Shown here one piece after another: positions 11,943 to 23,847 of a stretch of 64,000 nucleotides of DNA (positions within the stretch are counted from its first letter, which is position 1; each line of letters begins with the position of its first letter). The stretch is from Heterocephalus glaber (lineage: Eukaryota > Chordata > Mammalia > Rodentia > Bathyergidae). The stretch is from assembly GCF_000247695.1 (NCBI RefSeq), contig NW_004624783.1, forward strand, positions 5,569,618 to 5,633,617. Reading direction: 5' to 3'. The notes beneath the pieces are model-generated. The model saw only the letters and a list, made by a program, of their open reading frames with translations, was not told the DNA's origin and did not search any database. A program made the translations under genes and the position numbers.

Positions 11943-13624
11943 TTTCTTTTTTGAAAAGTAGATCTTTGATTATTTTTTCATCTAATTTTAAGTGATAGTC
12001 AATGGAAATTTCTTATTTCTCATTAAACCAACTTTGGCAATTTATGCTTTTATAAATCAAACATTCCATCTTAATTTTACTTGTATTTACTTAAAGTTGT
12101 AAATAGTAATCATTCAGCTGGGTTTCTTTACATTTCTTGTACCTTACATGGTCGTATCTTCTCCATTTTTTTCTTAATTTGATTTACCAGGCATTCATCT
12201 ATTTTATTGGTCTTGCCAAAGAAGTAGTAATTGGTTGTATTAATAAAGTCTAATATTTTATTTTATTTTGTTAAGTTCTCCCTTTAACCTCTTCATTCTC
12301 TTTGGGTTTATTTTCCTGTTCTTTTTCTAGCTCTTGAGGAAAATGCTCAGTTTGTTTATTTTCACAATTTCTTTTTTCTACCAACATGTAAGGCTGTAAA
12401 TCTTTCCATTTGCACCACTTTGGCAGCACTCACAGATCTTGAAATGCAGTGTACTCATTTGTTCGTTTCTAAGTAGTTTGTAATTTCAAATTTAATTCCT
12501 CTGTAATCCAAGTTAATTAGAAGGGTGCTTTTTCCTTTCCAAGAGGATAGTGGTTTTCATCTTTGGGTTTTTTTTTTTTACTAGCTTTTTGTTGTTAAAT
12601 AGTCATTTTAGGCATGTGGTAATGAATACAGGCTGTATAATTTCAGCTTTATAGAGATTACTGAAATTTTCTTGTAAATACACCATGCAAGTTTAAAGAG
12701 AATACACATCCATTCTTTTCTGAGTATGGAGCTTCTTAATACTGTTATAGAATCTTCCATAACCTTTTTTTTTCTCCACTAAGATGTTTTAAAGTAACAT
12801 TCATTTATGCTGTTAACATTTGCATGGTATATCTGCTTTTATTAATTTTAAATTCCTGGGTCATTTTGTTTTAAGTATTTTAGATAAATAGCATATTGTT
12901 TTTTAGAGTTGTAGCTTTTGTTCCCTACCCTTTTAACTTTAACCTGAAGAGCTCTTTTTATAGTTAGTAAATCTATAGACATCATGATTATTACTACTTC
13001 AGGCTAACATGTGCACTTTATTTTCTTTTTTCTATGCACCATCTTTGTTATTCTTTCTCCTTTTCCCCTTTCCTACTTGAATTGATGGTTTTTCTTATTT
13101 TATTTTTTAATGGTTAGAAAGTTACATATCTTTGTCTTTTCTCTTTTTATTCCTTCTCTTTCTCCTCCTTCTTCCTCACTCAGTATTTTAAGTTTCACTG
13201 TGTTTTGTCACCCAATTTGGTGTCCCTCCTCACCTTCCATCTTTGATTCATTTGTTATTTTCCTGGAAAATGTGTAGTGAGCCTTCCAGGGAAGGGGCTT
13301 GAGTGGCTGGTGTTCTGAATCCACACGTTTATGAGAGTATTTTTATTTGGCTCTCATATGTAAATGATAGGTTCACCTGAATATAGAATTTAAATTCAAA
13401 TATTTTTCCATCAGAAGCTTGAAAGCCTTGTTCCATTGTCTCCCTGAATCCACCATGGCTGGTGAGAAGCTTTCCCTTTTAATGGCCCACATCCTGTCAC
13501 TGTCCTCAACTGAATACACATCGCACTAACAGAGAAGTCTCTAGGCTGCTTCTTCAGTCCAAGCCACTCCTTAATCACTCATTCATTCAGCAGATATTTG
13601 TGGTGCATCTAATGTTCCAGTTCT

Positions 13625-13960
13625 GTCCTGGGATTTTTTTTTTTGAGAGAAAATATTTCATGCACACAAAGAAAGTATAGACAAAGTTACAGCAGTCAGC
13701 AATGTTTTCACCACTCATACTGACAAATGTTATCACTCCGATTCATTTGCTTCAGGTTTTTTAAAAAAATAAATGAAATACTAAACAATAAGTTGAAACT
13801 CTGTTCTCTTTACTTTCCTCCTATACCATACTGGTAGGTAACTACTGCTCTAAATTTGTTGTGTATCACACTTATTAAGGTATTACACTTTCAATGTATG
13901 TAGAAATATAATATTGTAGAGACATATGTAGGTGGATAATACGTGGTTAAATAATACATA
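13625..13960 (-). repeat. Possible old L1 3' fragment
   Basis: AT-rich sequence with words such as 'agaaagtatagacaaagttac' and 'ggtaactactgctc' typical of old antisense L1 3' regions. Weak assignment. Confidence 0.3.
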
Positions 13961-13973
13961 ATAACTAATATAG

Positions 13974-14110
13974 GGGCTGAAAATGTAGCTAAGTGATAGA
14001 GCATTTACCTAGCATGCACAAAGCCCTGAGTACAATCCCCAGCACCATGACACACACACACACACACACACATCCATGCGCACATGTGTGCTCACACACA
14101 CATGCACCCC
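13974..14110 (+). repeat. Older ID subfamily SINE with (CA)n tail
   Basis: Body reads ggggctgaaaatgtagctaa, agagcatttacctagcatgc, then cctgagtacaatccccagca. This is closer to the general rodent ID pattern than to the abundant local subfamily. It runs directly into a (CA)n microsatellite from about 14050. Confidence 0.85.
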
Positions 14111-14114
14111 TACA

Positions 14115-14310
14115 CCTAATATAGTGCTTACTACATGCCTATGTGTGGACTAATAACATTACAAATATTAACTAATTGAGTTCTCACTACACTCCAGTGA
14201 AGTAGGTACTATTATTGTCCTCTTTTGAGGAAAAGTAACTTAATCAAGTCTCAGCTGGTAACTGATAGAACCAGAACTCAGCAGCCTGGCTACAGAGTTT
14301 GTATTATTGA
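14115..14310 (-). repeat. MIR SINE remnant
   Basis: Antisense MIR layout: 'tagtgcttactacatgcctatgtg', 'aagtaggtactattattgtcc', 'tgaggaaaagtaacttaatcaagtc', then 'ctggtaactgatagaaccagaactca'. Confidence 0.7.
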
Positions 14311-15160
14311 CAAAATATTACATGCTGATAAAGTAATGATTACATGCAGGAACAAAATTAAATGGTCTATTAGACATCGTCTTTTAAGGTCTTGGAGTTT
14401 TCTGCTCTATTTACTAAGCAGAAAGCATTATCTATGATCTAGCAAGTTTGGGTTCATCATTTATTTTTAATCCTATGTAGTAGTGCCTTACATTTTCATG
14501 ACATTTACATTGTCTCAAAAAAAGAAAAAAAACCTACAGCAAATGCCTCATTGACATACCTGTAGATATCTCTGAGGCCTGAATACAAGAGTTTCCCTAA
14601 GGCATATAAGTGAGGTGTGAAATTTCCAAGTCAGAGATTACGCACATTGTCATTTTGACAGATTATTGTCAAATAGGTGCTCAAACTTACATTCCCTCCT
14701 AGTTTTGAGTCTGGCCTGTTAAACTCCGAAGTCACAATACATATTTGCTGAACTACTGGGCTATTATTCTATAAAACTTACATCACCCACTCTCTTTTTG
14801 TCTTCATATAGACACCTCAGCTGGGTCTTTGTTCTCAGCTTCATGTAAAAGTATTTACTGAGTATTTACTATGTTCTCCTACCACTTATGGTTATTTTTT
14901 AAAGTCCACAACACTACAGACACTGTACTGTACAACACTATAGTCACTGGGCTCTGCAACAGCACAGCTGAACTTATCCTTCCCATCTAACTATAGCTTT
15001 TTACCTGCTGACCAAGATCATAAGGTCATATATAGTTCACACAGATTAACATGAGCTTGAATGTAACACAAAAGAAGTTTGGATTGAAAAGAAACTTGAT
15101 GATAAAGAACATAAAGGTTTATCAGTTAAACCTAAAACATCAGGTTTAAAATTACTAGAC
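14311..15160. other. No gene or clear repeat recognised
   Basis: AT-rich sequence with only short frames. Some parts may be very old LINE sequence. Confidence 0.3.
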
Positions 15161-15163
15161 TTT

Positions 15164-15232
15164 GGGACTGGGGATTTTGCCTTGCAAGCGCAAGATCCCA
15201 AGTTTGATCTCCGGTACCAAAAAAAAAAAAAA
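15164..15232 (+). repeat. Internally deleted ID SINE
   Basis: Starts gggactggggattt and jumps straight to gccttgcaagcgcaagatcc, so the A-box region is missing. It ends gatctccggtacc plus poly-A. Target duplication attactagacttt at 15151-15163 and 15233-15245 shows it is a complete insertion. Confidence 0.9.
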
Positions 15233-15246
15233 ATTACTAGACTTTT

Positions 15247-15322
15247 GAGACTGGAGGTGAATGGTAAAATGCTGGCCTAGCACTTGCAAAATCCAGCACC
15301 ACAAAAATAAATAAATAAATGT
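15247..15322 (+). repeat. Degenerate ID-like SINE
   Basis: Decayed body 'gagactggaggtgaatggta..ctggcctagcacttgc..atccagcacca' with an (aaat)n tail. Confidence 0.5.
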
Positions 15323-15519
15323 AACTAGATTTTATAAAATACAAAGTTTCGATATTTATATTTTAGTATTAGTTTTAATAATAAATAATAACTTGAGATT
15401 ACACTAAAAATACTAAACAATTATATATGAAATTTTGAGAAAATCTCCTACTAAGTGTTAAAATTCCTGACCTCCAGAGACATACATATAGAAATATAGA
15501 GCTTTTTAAAAAAATCCTT

Positions 15520-16935
15520 TTATCCTGTTGCTCAGCCAGGGATGCAGCTGGACTTCAAACTGCAAAAGTAGCCTCATGGATCCAACAGCCTACTCTGCAT
15601 CTACTTACATGCCTCAGAGGCATCTCCAACTCTTCAAAGCCAAACTCCTAATTCCCGTCTCATGTATTCTGATTCTTCTAAAGCTTTCCCCATCTCAAAA
15701 TAGAAAGGACAGTCTTCCAGTTACCAGGCTGAAATCCTTGCAGTTGTTCACGGGTCCTCACCTTCTCGCATGCTCTATATCCAACACATCTCACACCTTC
15801 ACTGCTACCTCTCTGATCCAAACCACCATCACCTTTTACTCGGATTTCTGCAGTAGCTTATTAACTGATATCCTGCTGCTACTCTTGCCTGAGATCTACT
15901 ATGTTTGCCACACAGCAAAAGTGTGAACTTCTAAAAAGTACATTTCACTATTCAAAATCCTCCTTAAGGAGTCGCATCCTACTCTTTACCCTTTTGCAAA
16001 GTGCTACATGACCTGCCTCCCACCTGGCCAGATCCCAGGGCTTTTTCTTCTCTTACCATGTTTCATTTTGCTTAATCTGCTTCAGCCTTGTGCTAGGCAG
16101 AATTATGGTTTCCCTGAGATGCCCCATCCTAATACCCAGAACCCATGAAGATGCTACATTATGTGGCAATGCAGAGTTAAGGCAGCGGATGGAACAAAGG
16201 TTACTAATTGGCTGATCTTGAAATAGGGAGATCAGATTTTTCAAGTGTGCCCAATGTAATCACACAGATCTTTGTAAATGGAAGTGAGAAGCAGAAGAGT
16301 GATACAAATCAGAAAAAGACTCAACCCATCATTGCTGGATGGAGAAAGGAGTCTAAGAGATAGTTGCCTCTGGAAGCAGTAAGGGACAACGAAACCAGTT
16401 CTCACCTAGGATCTCCAAAAGCCAATGCAGCCCTGTTGATGGCTTTATTTTGTTTAGCCCATTGAAACCTACTTTGGACTTCTGAACTACAGAACTGGGA
16501 GAAACAATTTTTTGTGTTTTAGGCCATTAAATGTATGGTAATTTGCTACAACAGTGGCAGAAAACTAATGCAAACCTTTAAGTTGTTCAGCACCCCATCA
16601 TGCTCCTGTTTCAAGACTTTTGGATTTTCTGTCCCTGTCTTAGATTTTTCCAAGACTTATTTCCTCTACTTCCCCTTATCAGAATGGCCTTGCCTGAACA
16701 TGCTACATAAAATATTCCCTTTTGGGTCTGACACTGACTCAGTGCTGACACTGACTCTACAGCAGTTACTACTATCTGAAATATGTTTACTTATTTACTT
16801 TCTTGTTATCAGTCTTCCCTCACTAAAATGTAAGCTCCATGACAGCAGAGACTATTTTGTTCACTGATCCATCTCCAATGCCTCAGACTATGCCAGCTGG
16901 ACAAGAACCATGCAATAAATATTTGTTAAATAAAT
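15520..16935 (+). repeat. L2 LINE fragment, interrupted by an LTR
   Basis: The left part (to 16090) and right part (from 16573) share the sense L2 3' layout: 'tctgatccaaaccaccatcacc', 'gcaaagtgctacatgacctgcc', then 'aaaatgtaagctccatgacagcag' and 'caataaatatttgttaaataaatg'. Short open frames here are fossil LINE, not genes. Confidence 0.65.
16091..16572 (+). mobile_element. Solitary LTR, ERVL-MaLR (MLT1-like)
   Basis: Begins tgctaggcagaattatgg and ends gaaaactaatgca, giving TG...CA ends. Internal landmarks are 'atcctaatacccagaaccc', 'caatgtaatcacac', 'tttggacttctgaactacag', 'ttttaggccattaaatg' and 'gtaatttgctacaac'. It splits an L2 copy. No internal retroviral genes are present. The precise subfamily is uncertain. 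Confidence 0.6.
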
Positions 16936-16949
16936 GGATGCTTGTATAA

Positions 16950-17800
16950 CAGAAGGGACCCAATTTAGATTGGAAATGGGATGTTTCTTGGAGGAAGTAA
17001 TGATGAATGAATGATACATAAGAATTATTCAGTCAGAATGAAAGAGCTGTCTAGGTTGAGGAAAAAGCATACACAAGGTTTCTAACTTGAGCATTTGAGG
17101 AACTAGTGTTCTCAAAGGCCAGTGGAAGCCGGAATAAAGTTAAATCAGAAATCAGGTGGAGAGGTAAACAGGAGCTGGATTACTGCCTGCCATTTTGGAT
17201 TTGTCTTAGCTGTGACTGGAAGGTCTTAAGGACTTTGTCACCTAGCAGCAACATGGAGTAAAGACTGAAATGGAGCCAGAGTGAAGCACAGGAATCAGTT
17301 AAGGGAACTCAGTATCACTGTAGTTTGATAAAAAATGAAGATGATTTGGATTAGGTTATTGGCAGGGAAAATGAAAAAAGTGGATAGTCAACATATAGAT
17401 GAAAGTAGTATCAACCACACTTGAAGATGAATTAAATGTGAGGGCTCATGGAAAGGAAGATATCAAGAATGACACCAGGGTTGAGGAATAGGATGGATGG
17501 AAGTGCTATGTACTAAGAGAGGGAAAAATGCAGGACGAGTAGATTTGGGGGTAACAACCAAGAATTCAACTTTTGAATTTATTATTTAAGGTATCTGTGA
17601 GACATCTCTGGAAGACTGTGGAATTATCAAGTGGTTAGATGGACACAGTGTAAAACTTTCTGTCACCAAGTGGTATCTGGGCTAAAGATGATAATTTCAG
17701 AAGTCATTTTGTATACAAGTATACTTAAGTCATGGAAAATGTTTTCAAAAATTACCTAGAGAGACTGAGTAGACTTGAGAGAAGATGGTCTACGATAGAT
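16950..17800 (-). repeat. L2 LINE fragment in inverse orientation
   Basis: Antisense L2 landmarks: 'ttggaggaagtaatgatgaatg', 'ctcaaaggccagtggaagcc', 'atcaagaatgacaccagggtt', then 'attcaacttttgaatttatt..gtatctgtgagacatctctgg'. It lies directly after the sense L2 copy. Confidence 0.6.
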
Positions 17801-18181
17801 TAAATTGTAGAGGTTAGTTGAAAGGGGCAAAACAAGTAATTGAGACTTCAACTGTAAAGGAACAGAAAGATGAAGAAAGCCCAAAAGAATGTAGTATCAC
17901 AGAAGCCAAAAAAAGAGAATGTTTCAAGGATTGCTCAACTATTCTAAGAGTTCTAGTTATTTGACGATTGGATTTAGCAACAAGGGGGCCAATGGTTTTG
18001 TTTTTTTTTTTTAAAAGAAGACAGTTTTGATTGTAGTAGAATATGCATAATGTAAAGTTTATAATTTTAACCATTTGAAGGTGAAGAGTTCAGTGGTGTC
18101 AAAGTACAGTCACACTGTTGTGTGTTCATGTTGGTCTTAACAAAAAGAATTTTTGTAGTAAAGTGAGGGTTCAGTATGGAC

Positions 18182-18272
18182 CATTTTTTTTTTTTTTTTG
18201 GTACCGGGGATCGAACTCAGGTCCTTGCACTTGCACAGCAGGCGGCAAAACCACTGAGCTAAATCCCCGGCC
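18182..18272 (-). repeat. ID-type tRNA-like SINE
   Basis: T-tract, ggtaccggggatcgaactca, then ctgagctaaatccccggcc; very close to the local consensus. A 17-bp target duplication with one mismatch lies at 18172-18188 and 18273-18289 (cagtatgga-c/g-cattttt). Confidence 0.93.
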
Positions 18273-18289
18273 CAGTATGGAGCATTTTT

Positions 18290-19165
18290 AATAATGTGGA
18301 GCTAAGGAGATGGTGACTGAAAATATACTCAGCACTTGAGAAATTTGGCTTTGAAGGGCAAAGTAGGTATGGCAGGAACTAGAAGAGAATGGGAAGATGA
18401 GATTTTTTTAAATTGAAGCTATTGGTCCATTATTGAATGTTGACTCAAATTATTCTGTAAAGAAGGAGGCACAGAAGATGTTGGAGAGAAGGGAGATATG
18501 TAATGAATTATGGACCTTGAAAAAGCAAGAGGTAATGGGCTAAGAACGGAGTAGCTCTTCCCAAAAGGTAGGAAGAAGACCAACCCAAATGCAAACAGAT
18601 TTGCAGCGTTTCTGGGAATGTTGTCTTTGTGAAGTTGGCAATCATGAATTAATAGTAATGATAATCTGCTAGTTTATAAAAACCCTATTCACTTATTCTT
18701 GGCATATTTGTTGAATACCTACTAGAACAACTTATGACCAGAGGAATGGCCAGGTCAGCTACTCAAGGCCTTCAGGAACATCTGAATGGTTTTCTGGAAG
18801 CTTCTGAATGGGCTTGGGAGAAAGAAACGATTTTAGCAACATTTACTTGAAATTCACCATATATGTCATGTTGAGAAATTACCGTTTTTGACTTTTCATT
18901 TCAAATAATCCCCAATTATACTTCCAGAGCCAGAACCCAAGAGGTTACACAATGAGCACTAGTTAGAGAGTAGCTCAAGTGATACAATACTAGGGAAACT
19001 CAGAAAAAGCACTTTTCTGAAAATGTAATGTTTAAGAAATCACAGCAGAATTATGAAGTATTTAGAACCAAATGGCAATGATGGCACTCTTTTGAAAACC
19101 TGTGGGCCATAGATAAAGCAATTTCCTTGAAGGGAAACTTATAGCCCTAAATTTATGCTAGAAAA
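18290..19165. other. No gene or clear repeat recognised
   Basis: Purine-rich sequence with short frames. Part of it may continue the antisense L2 seen to the left. Confidence 0.3.
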
Positions 19166-19170
19166 TAAGA

Positions 19171-19255
19171 GGGCCGAGGATTTAGCTCAGTGGTTTTGCC
19201 ACCTGCTGCGCAAATGCAAGGACCTGAGTTTAATCCCCAGTACCAAAAAAAAAGA
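19171..19255 (+). repeat. ID-type tRNA-like SINE
   Basis: gggccgaggatttagctcag, gccacctgctgcgcaaatgc, then gagtttaatccccagtacc and poly-A. Sense orientation. Confidence 0.9.
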
Positions 19256-20662
19256 AAAGAAAGATTGGAAATTAATGTATTAGGAATATAATGTGAAAAA
19301 CTTTTTTTCAAGAGTAGCATATTAAGTTCAATGAAAATATCAGGGATTAATAAAGATAAACACAAAAATTAAATAAATATATTTTAAAAGAAATATGGTC
19401 AATAAAAGCTGCCCATTTGAAGACTGTAAACAAACATTTATAGGTTTATCTAAAAATATAGAAAACCTTTGTTATGACAAAAAAAAGGGAAGAATTGGCA
19501 AGTATAGATCAAGAATGAAAAATAGAACATGACTACAGATACTGTGTTATATCTTAGAATAAAAGAATATAAACTACCAAAATTTTAAATATTTAAATAT
19601 ATCTAATTTTTTAAGAAAAATGTTAATTATCAAAATTAATTGAAGAATAACTAAATTAAAGAAATTTAGTTGAATTTTTAAAATATGGTGGCTTCACAGA
19701 AGAAATTTACCAAACATTCAAAGAAATAATACAATAACCTAATCTCATATGAACCATCACAGGATATAGAAAACGAAGGAAATTCCTAAATGCATTTTAT
19801 GAAGGCAGTGTAACCCAACACCAAATATGGACAAGGACTTTGCAAGAAATGTAAATTATAAGCCAATGATACTTATGAACAAGATGCTATAATTTTTTAA
19901 AAATCACAAATTACATGAAGCAACATATTAAAAAAAAGTACCAAATGACAAAACAGGATTTACTTTGGAATTCAACATGAAGCTAACATTAGAAAAATCT
20001 ATCAATGTTACCTGTCACATTGTTATTTATCAAAGGTAAAACCTATAACCATCTCTGTGTTTTAGAAAAAGTAATAAAATTCAATATTTATTTTATGATT
20101 TAAAATATTCCTACTTTAAACACAGCTGGGCTAGAAGAGCACTACCCTAACTTGATAAAGGGTTTTTACCAAAAACTCACAACAGATATGATAATGATGA
20201 CACATTATTAGAAACACTCTCTATGCAATAGAAATAGGAAAATAAAGCTCATTGTCACCTTTCTGTGGGAGGTCCCAGGCCACCCAATGAGGTAAGAAAG
20301 GGAAAACAGTATCAGGAATGTTAGTTACAGATACTGTGATTATTTAAGTGAAGAGACAAAAGAATCTACAAATAAACTATTTAATAAGAATGGCCAGCAT
20401 GTTTGCCTTTACAATAAAATTATTCCAAAACTCCATAGCATTTGCAAACAGCAGTAATAACCTATTTTTTAAAACCCCACTTATACTAGCAACAAAAGCC
20501 ATAACATACCTGGGGTGGGGGGGTAACCTAGCAAATAAACACAAGCATCTTATAAACAAATTATAAAATGTTATTGAAAGATATTTAAAAATCAGAATAA
20601 CATTCAAGCATTGGATTACTAAATTTAATAAAGATGTCACAGTTCACCAAATTTAACCAGTA

Positions 20663-20748
20663 CTTTTTTTTTTTGGTACTGAGGATCGAACTTGGGACCC
20701 TGCGCTTGCAAGGCAGGTGGCGGAACCCCAGCCTAAATCCCCGGCCCC
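20663..20748 (-). repeat. ID-type SINE inside the sense L1
   Basis: T-tract, ggtactgaggatcgaacttg, gcgcttgcaaggcaggtggc, with a small lesion in the A-box region (ccccagcctaaatcc). Confidence 0.88.
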
Positions 20749-20945
20749 CTTAACCTGTACATTTAACTCAACAAAATACCAAAAAAAATTTTTCATTAAG
20801 GAACCTGACAAACTGATGCTAAAATCATACAGAAGAGTAAAAGTCCAAGAATAGCTGGTACAATTTAAAAAATGAACAGAGGGGGCCATGCCCTCATACA
20901 TATCAAGACTCATTATGAAGCCATAGTAATTAAGAGTGTGCTACT

Positions 20946-21034
20946 GGGCTGGGGATTTAGCTCAATGGTTTTGCCGCCAGCTGCGCAAGCGCAAGGACCC
21001 AAGTTCGATCCCCGGTACCAAAAAAACAAAAACA
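20946..21034 (+). repeat. ID-type SINE, near-consensus copy
   Basis: gggctggggatttagctca, ctgcgcaagcgcaaggaccc, gttcgatccccggtacc and an A-rich tail. The 12-bp duplication aagagtgtgcta lies at 20932-20943 and 21035-21046. One of the best-preserved copies here, with both Pol III boxes intact. Confidence 0.94.
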
Positions 21035-22440
21035 AAGAGTGTGCTATTGGCTAAGAATTGGTTTGATCTATGAGAAAGGACAAGCTAGGAACATATTTAT
21101 AAATATATGGAAATTTAATTTATAATCATGGTAGCATTACCCAATAATAGGGATATGAAGACTCTTCTGTACATCAGATCATGACAGGCTTTCTATATTG
21201 GGGCTGAGGGGAAGAGTAAAATTTAATTCCTGCTTTATGTCATTCAAAAAGATAAGCCATAGATAGATGGATTTTATGTGTGAAAAACAAAACTTTAAAA
21301 ATATTAAGGTAAAAGACATATAGGATATCTTCACACATCTGGTGTAAAGTTCCCCTAATAATACATAAATGGCACAAACTATTAAAAAAGAGAAGAGTGA
21401 ATATCACTGCATTTTACATTTTCTATAGTACAAAAGACATCAAAAGTTAAAACAAGCTGTAGATTGAGACAATATGCTGAATGTTTACACACATGAACTC
21501 CTATAAATCAAAAAGGATAAAAGATAAAAACATACACAGCCTATTGGAAAAATGAATGAACACTGAAAAAACAAATCACAAACTCAGAAAAACTTCAACA
21601 GCCAATAAATATATGAAGCACTCAATCTCACTGGCAGTGAGGGAAATTCAAATAAAACAAGAAGACACCGAATTCTTTAAAAATCAAACTGGCAGAAATA
21701 AGAAAAGTCTTAATTGAGAAAGTACTTAATGTCATGCAAGGAAAATAAGAACTCTCATACATTGCTGAGGGGTGCACAAATTGGAAAACCATTTGGTAGC
21801 TGGTAGTAAAACTGAAAATGTGTGTGCAGCCTAGCAATTCACCAGCTAGGTAGATACACAGAGAAATTCTCACATAGGTGCAAGGAAAACATGTACAAGC
21901 AATAGCAAAATATTGGCAGCAGCTTAAATATTCATCAATAAGGGCATGAATAAACAAGGCACGTTCATATGCATGGATCAACAATATGGAGATTAAAATG
22001 AATGAACTGGATCTATATTTACCAACATAAAGAGAAAAAATAAAAATATACCATGAAGGAAAAAAACAAATTTCAATGATATCTACAGTCTATCATCACA
22101 TGTGTATATTTTAAAATCATTCAAAGCAATATTCCACATGAGTTCATATGCAAAGTGTAACGCCTACACTGGAAAGTTACATACCAAATTTATGATAGTG
22201 TTTGCTTTTGAGGAAAAGGGTAGAGAATAGTATTGTGAAGAATGCAAAGGGGGCTTCAGTTTTTATCAGAAATGTTTAATAGTTCAATTTTTCAAGGCAG
22301 ATCTGATGCAGATATGACAAATGGTAACATTTACTAATTATATGGAACTGGTACATGGGTGCTTATACTCTGCATTTTAAAATATCTTTACTTTTTTTCT
22401 AAATATAAAATTAAAAGAAAAACAGCTAGTAAAGAATTCT

Positions 22441-23789
22441 TAGAGATTTTAATGTGTAGACTGTGAATCGTGAAATTCTGAGGCAAGCAACTTTAGCAAA
22501 AATTATCAGTTTTAAAATGGAATCTCCTTAACAATAATAAAGCTGACAATATTAGTTTAAAACTTCTAAAATGAATAAAGTAGATTCTATAGGCACCTGC
22601 ATGGAGTTCTCAAAATCACACTGAGGGAGAAAAGCAAAATGCAAAATGGTAAGTACACTACTGTATCATTTATGAAAAATTTAAAATAGATAATCATGGA
22701 TAGATACATATATATTTATACATATAGGTCACTGACTAAGGAAAGTATAACAAATGCTGCTGGGATATACAATTTATAATGCTCATTACCTTGGGAAGTT
22801 AAGGAGGAAGAAAAGTGAATGAGACTGGGGAGGAAAGTAAGTGACATTCAATTCTGTAACATTTAATATAAATAAAAACCCTGAAGCAAACCTGGCAAAA
22901 CCCCATTTGATTATTCTAGTAAGTAAACACATGAACGTATGTTACTCTTGCTGCATCTGTATTTTTTTAATTTTCAGAAGAAAACGTACTGGTTACAAAT
23001 AAAATGTACATGATTCATTATAAAAGTAAAGCCTGTGTACATCCAAAACTGTGATGTCTATTTTAGAATTGTCCTGCTTGTTTTCTACGTGTTGCAAATT
23101 TTTTTTAGAAAAAGAGCAAACTGAAAGCAACGAAGACACGTAAAAGAAATTACTCACATACTTGATTATAAAAAAAGAAAAACTTCCACAATCATAAGCA
23201 CCATCTGAGCATTCTATAGCATTGGCTGTATTTTCTTATTTTTAATTTTTGTCAAAAGAAAAATAGAAGATGTTGCCTAATTGGAAACGTGACTTTCTAT
23301 TATTAAAATTGTGGGAGTCCATTTTAATGTGTTTATCTCGCTGCTAGTCTATAATTTATATTTCAGCGTGGAAATTTGTTTGTATGCCTGTGACAGGTTA
23401 ATGCAGTTTAAACCTGCATTTTTCTTTCGTTGGTTGAACAGTTATATCGTTACTCAAAGGATTTTAAGTTTCAATTACAACCATGAGAAGCTTCTTTGCT
23501 TTTCCAAGGTTAAATATGTTTCTGGTTCAAAATGCTATTAATTAATGGCTACGTAGTGGATCTAGTTAGGGAATTAGTACCGACCCTGGATTAACAGTTG
23601 AACTGCTAAATGAGAAAACTTTTTTTTTCTGATGCAGACTTGGGGATATTTTCAGTTTGGTCTGCAAGCGGAGAACTGGAGTGAAATGCAATTCCAGACC
23701 ACTTAGCTAACGATCGCAATTATGAATCGAAAGACAAGTTAGGTATTAGCATTTTTTTTCCTTTAAAAAAAAAGTTTCTCGGACTCCGC
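22441..23789. other. SINE-free region upstream of KLF14
   Basis: AT-rich sequence between the last recognisable L1 remnant and the CpG island. I recognise no repeat family here apart from short A- or T-runs. The imperfect palindrome tgcagtttaaacctgca lies at about 23403-23419. Candidate distal promoter or enhancer sequence; no function can be assigned from sequence alone. Confidence 0.4.
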
Positions 23790-23825
23790 TGGACACCCAG
23801 CTGGCGGAGGACCAGCGGACACGAC

Positions 23826-23847
23826 GGGGGGTGGGGTGCGGGGGGGG
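23826..23847 (+). promoter_or_regulatory. G-run cluster: candidate GC/GT box and G-quadruplex
   Basis: Three close G-runs of 6, 4 and 8 bases are separated by 1-3 bases. The longest can supply two G3 runs, so the G3+N1-7 rule for a quadruplex is met. The core GGGGTGGGG-like word is also a typical Sp/KLF binding site. It lies about 400 bases upstream of the KLF14 start, so it could be a promoter element and even a self-binding site; that role is inference. Confidence 0.45.

Larger units (their letters stand above)
8450..13560 (-). repeat. Long antisense L1 remnant (ORF2 fossil)
   Basis: A string of reverse-complement L1 ORF2 landmarks in the expected order from 3' to 5': 'tcacttagcataatg', 'gttggtccatttatca', 'gtctgttcaagtcttttgctc', 'aatctgattcatttctggagtatc', 'ggattttgattagaactacactgaatc', 'ttattggtcttgccaaagaag' and 'catcagaagcttgaaagcc'. 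Every frame is broken, so no active protein remains. Two ID SINEs have landed inside it. It may be a composite of more than one insertion. Confidence 0.75.
19380..22440 (+). repeat. Sense L1 remnant (ORF2 fossil)
   Basis: Sense L1 ORF2 landmarks in order: 'ggatatagaaaacgaaggaaa', 'caaggactttgcaagaaatg', 'cactcaatctcactggcagtg', 'gaactctcatacattgctgaggg', then 'attcaccagctaggtagat'. Heavily decayed, with no long open frame. Two ID SINEs interrupt it. Confidence 0.7.

Noticed and set aside
15528..15926. 132-codon plus-strand frame as a gene
   Set aside because: Lies in an L2 fragment; fossil LINE sequence.
16091..16572. Possible complete endogenous retrovirus
   Set aside because: Only one LTR-like unit is seen, with no gag/pol/env sequence and no second LTR nearby.
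20946..21034. ID copies as functional tRNA genes
   Set aside because: A and B boxes are present, but there is no cloverleaf with a proper anticodon arm. Poly-A tails and target duplications mark SINEs.
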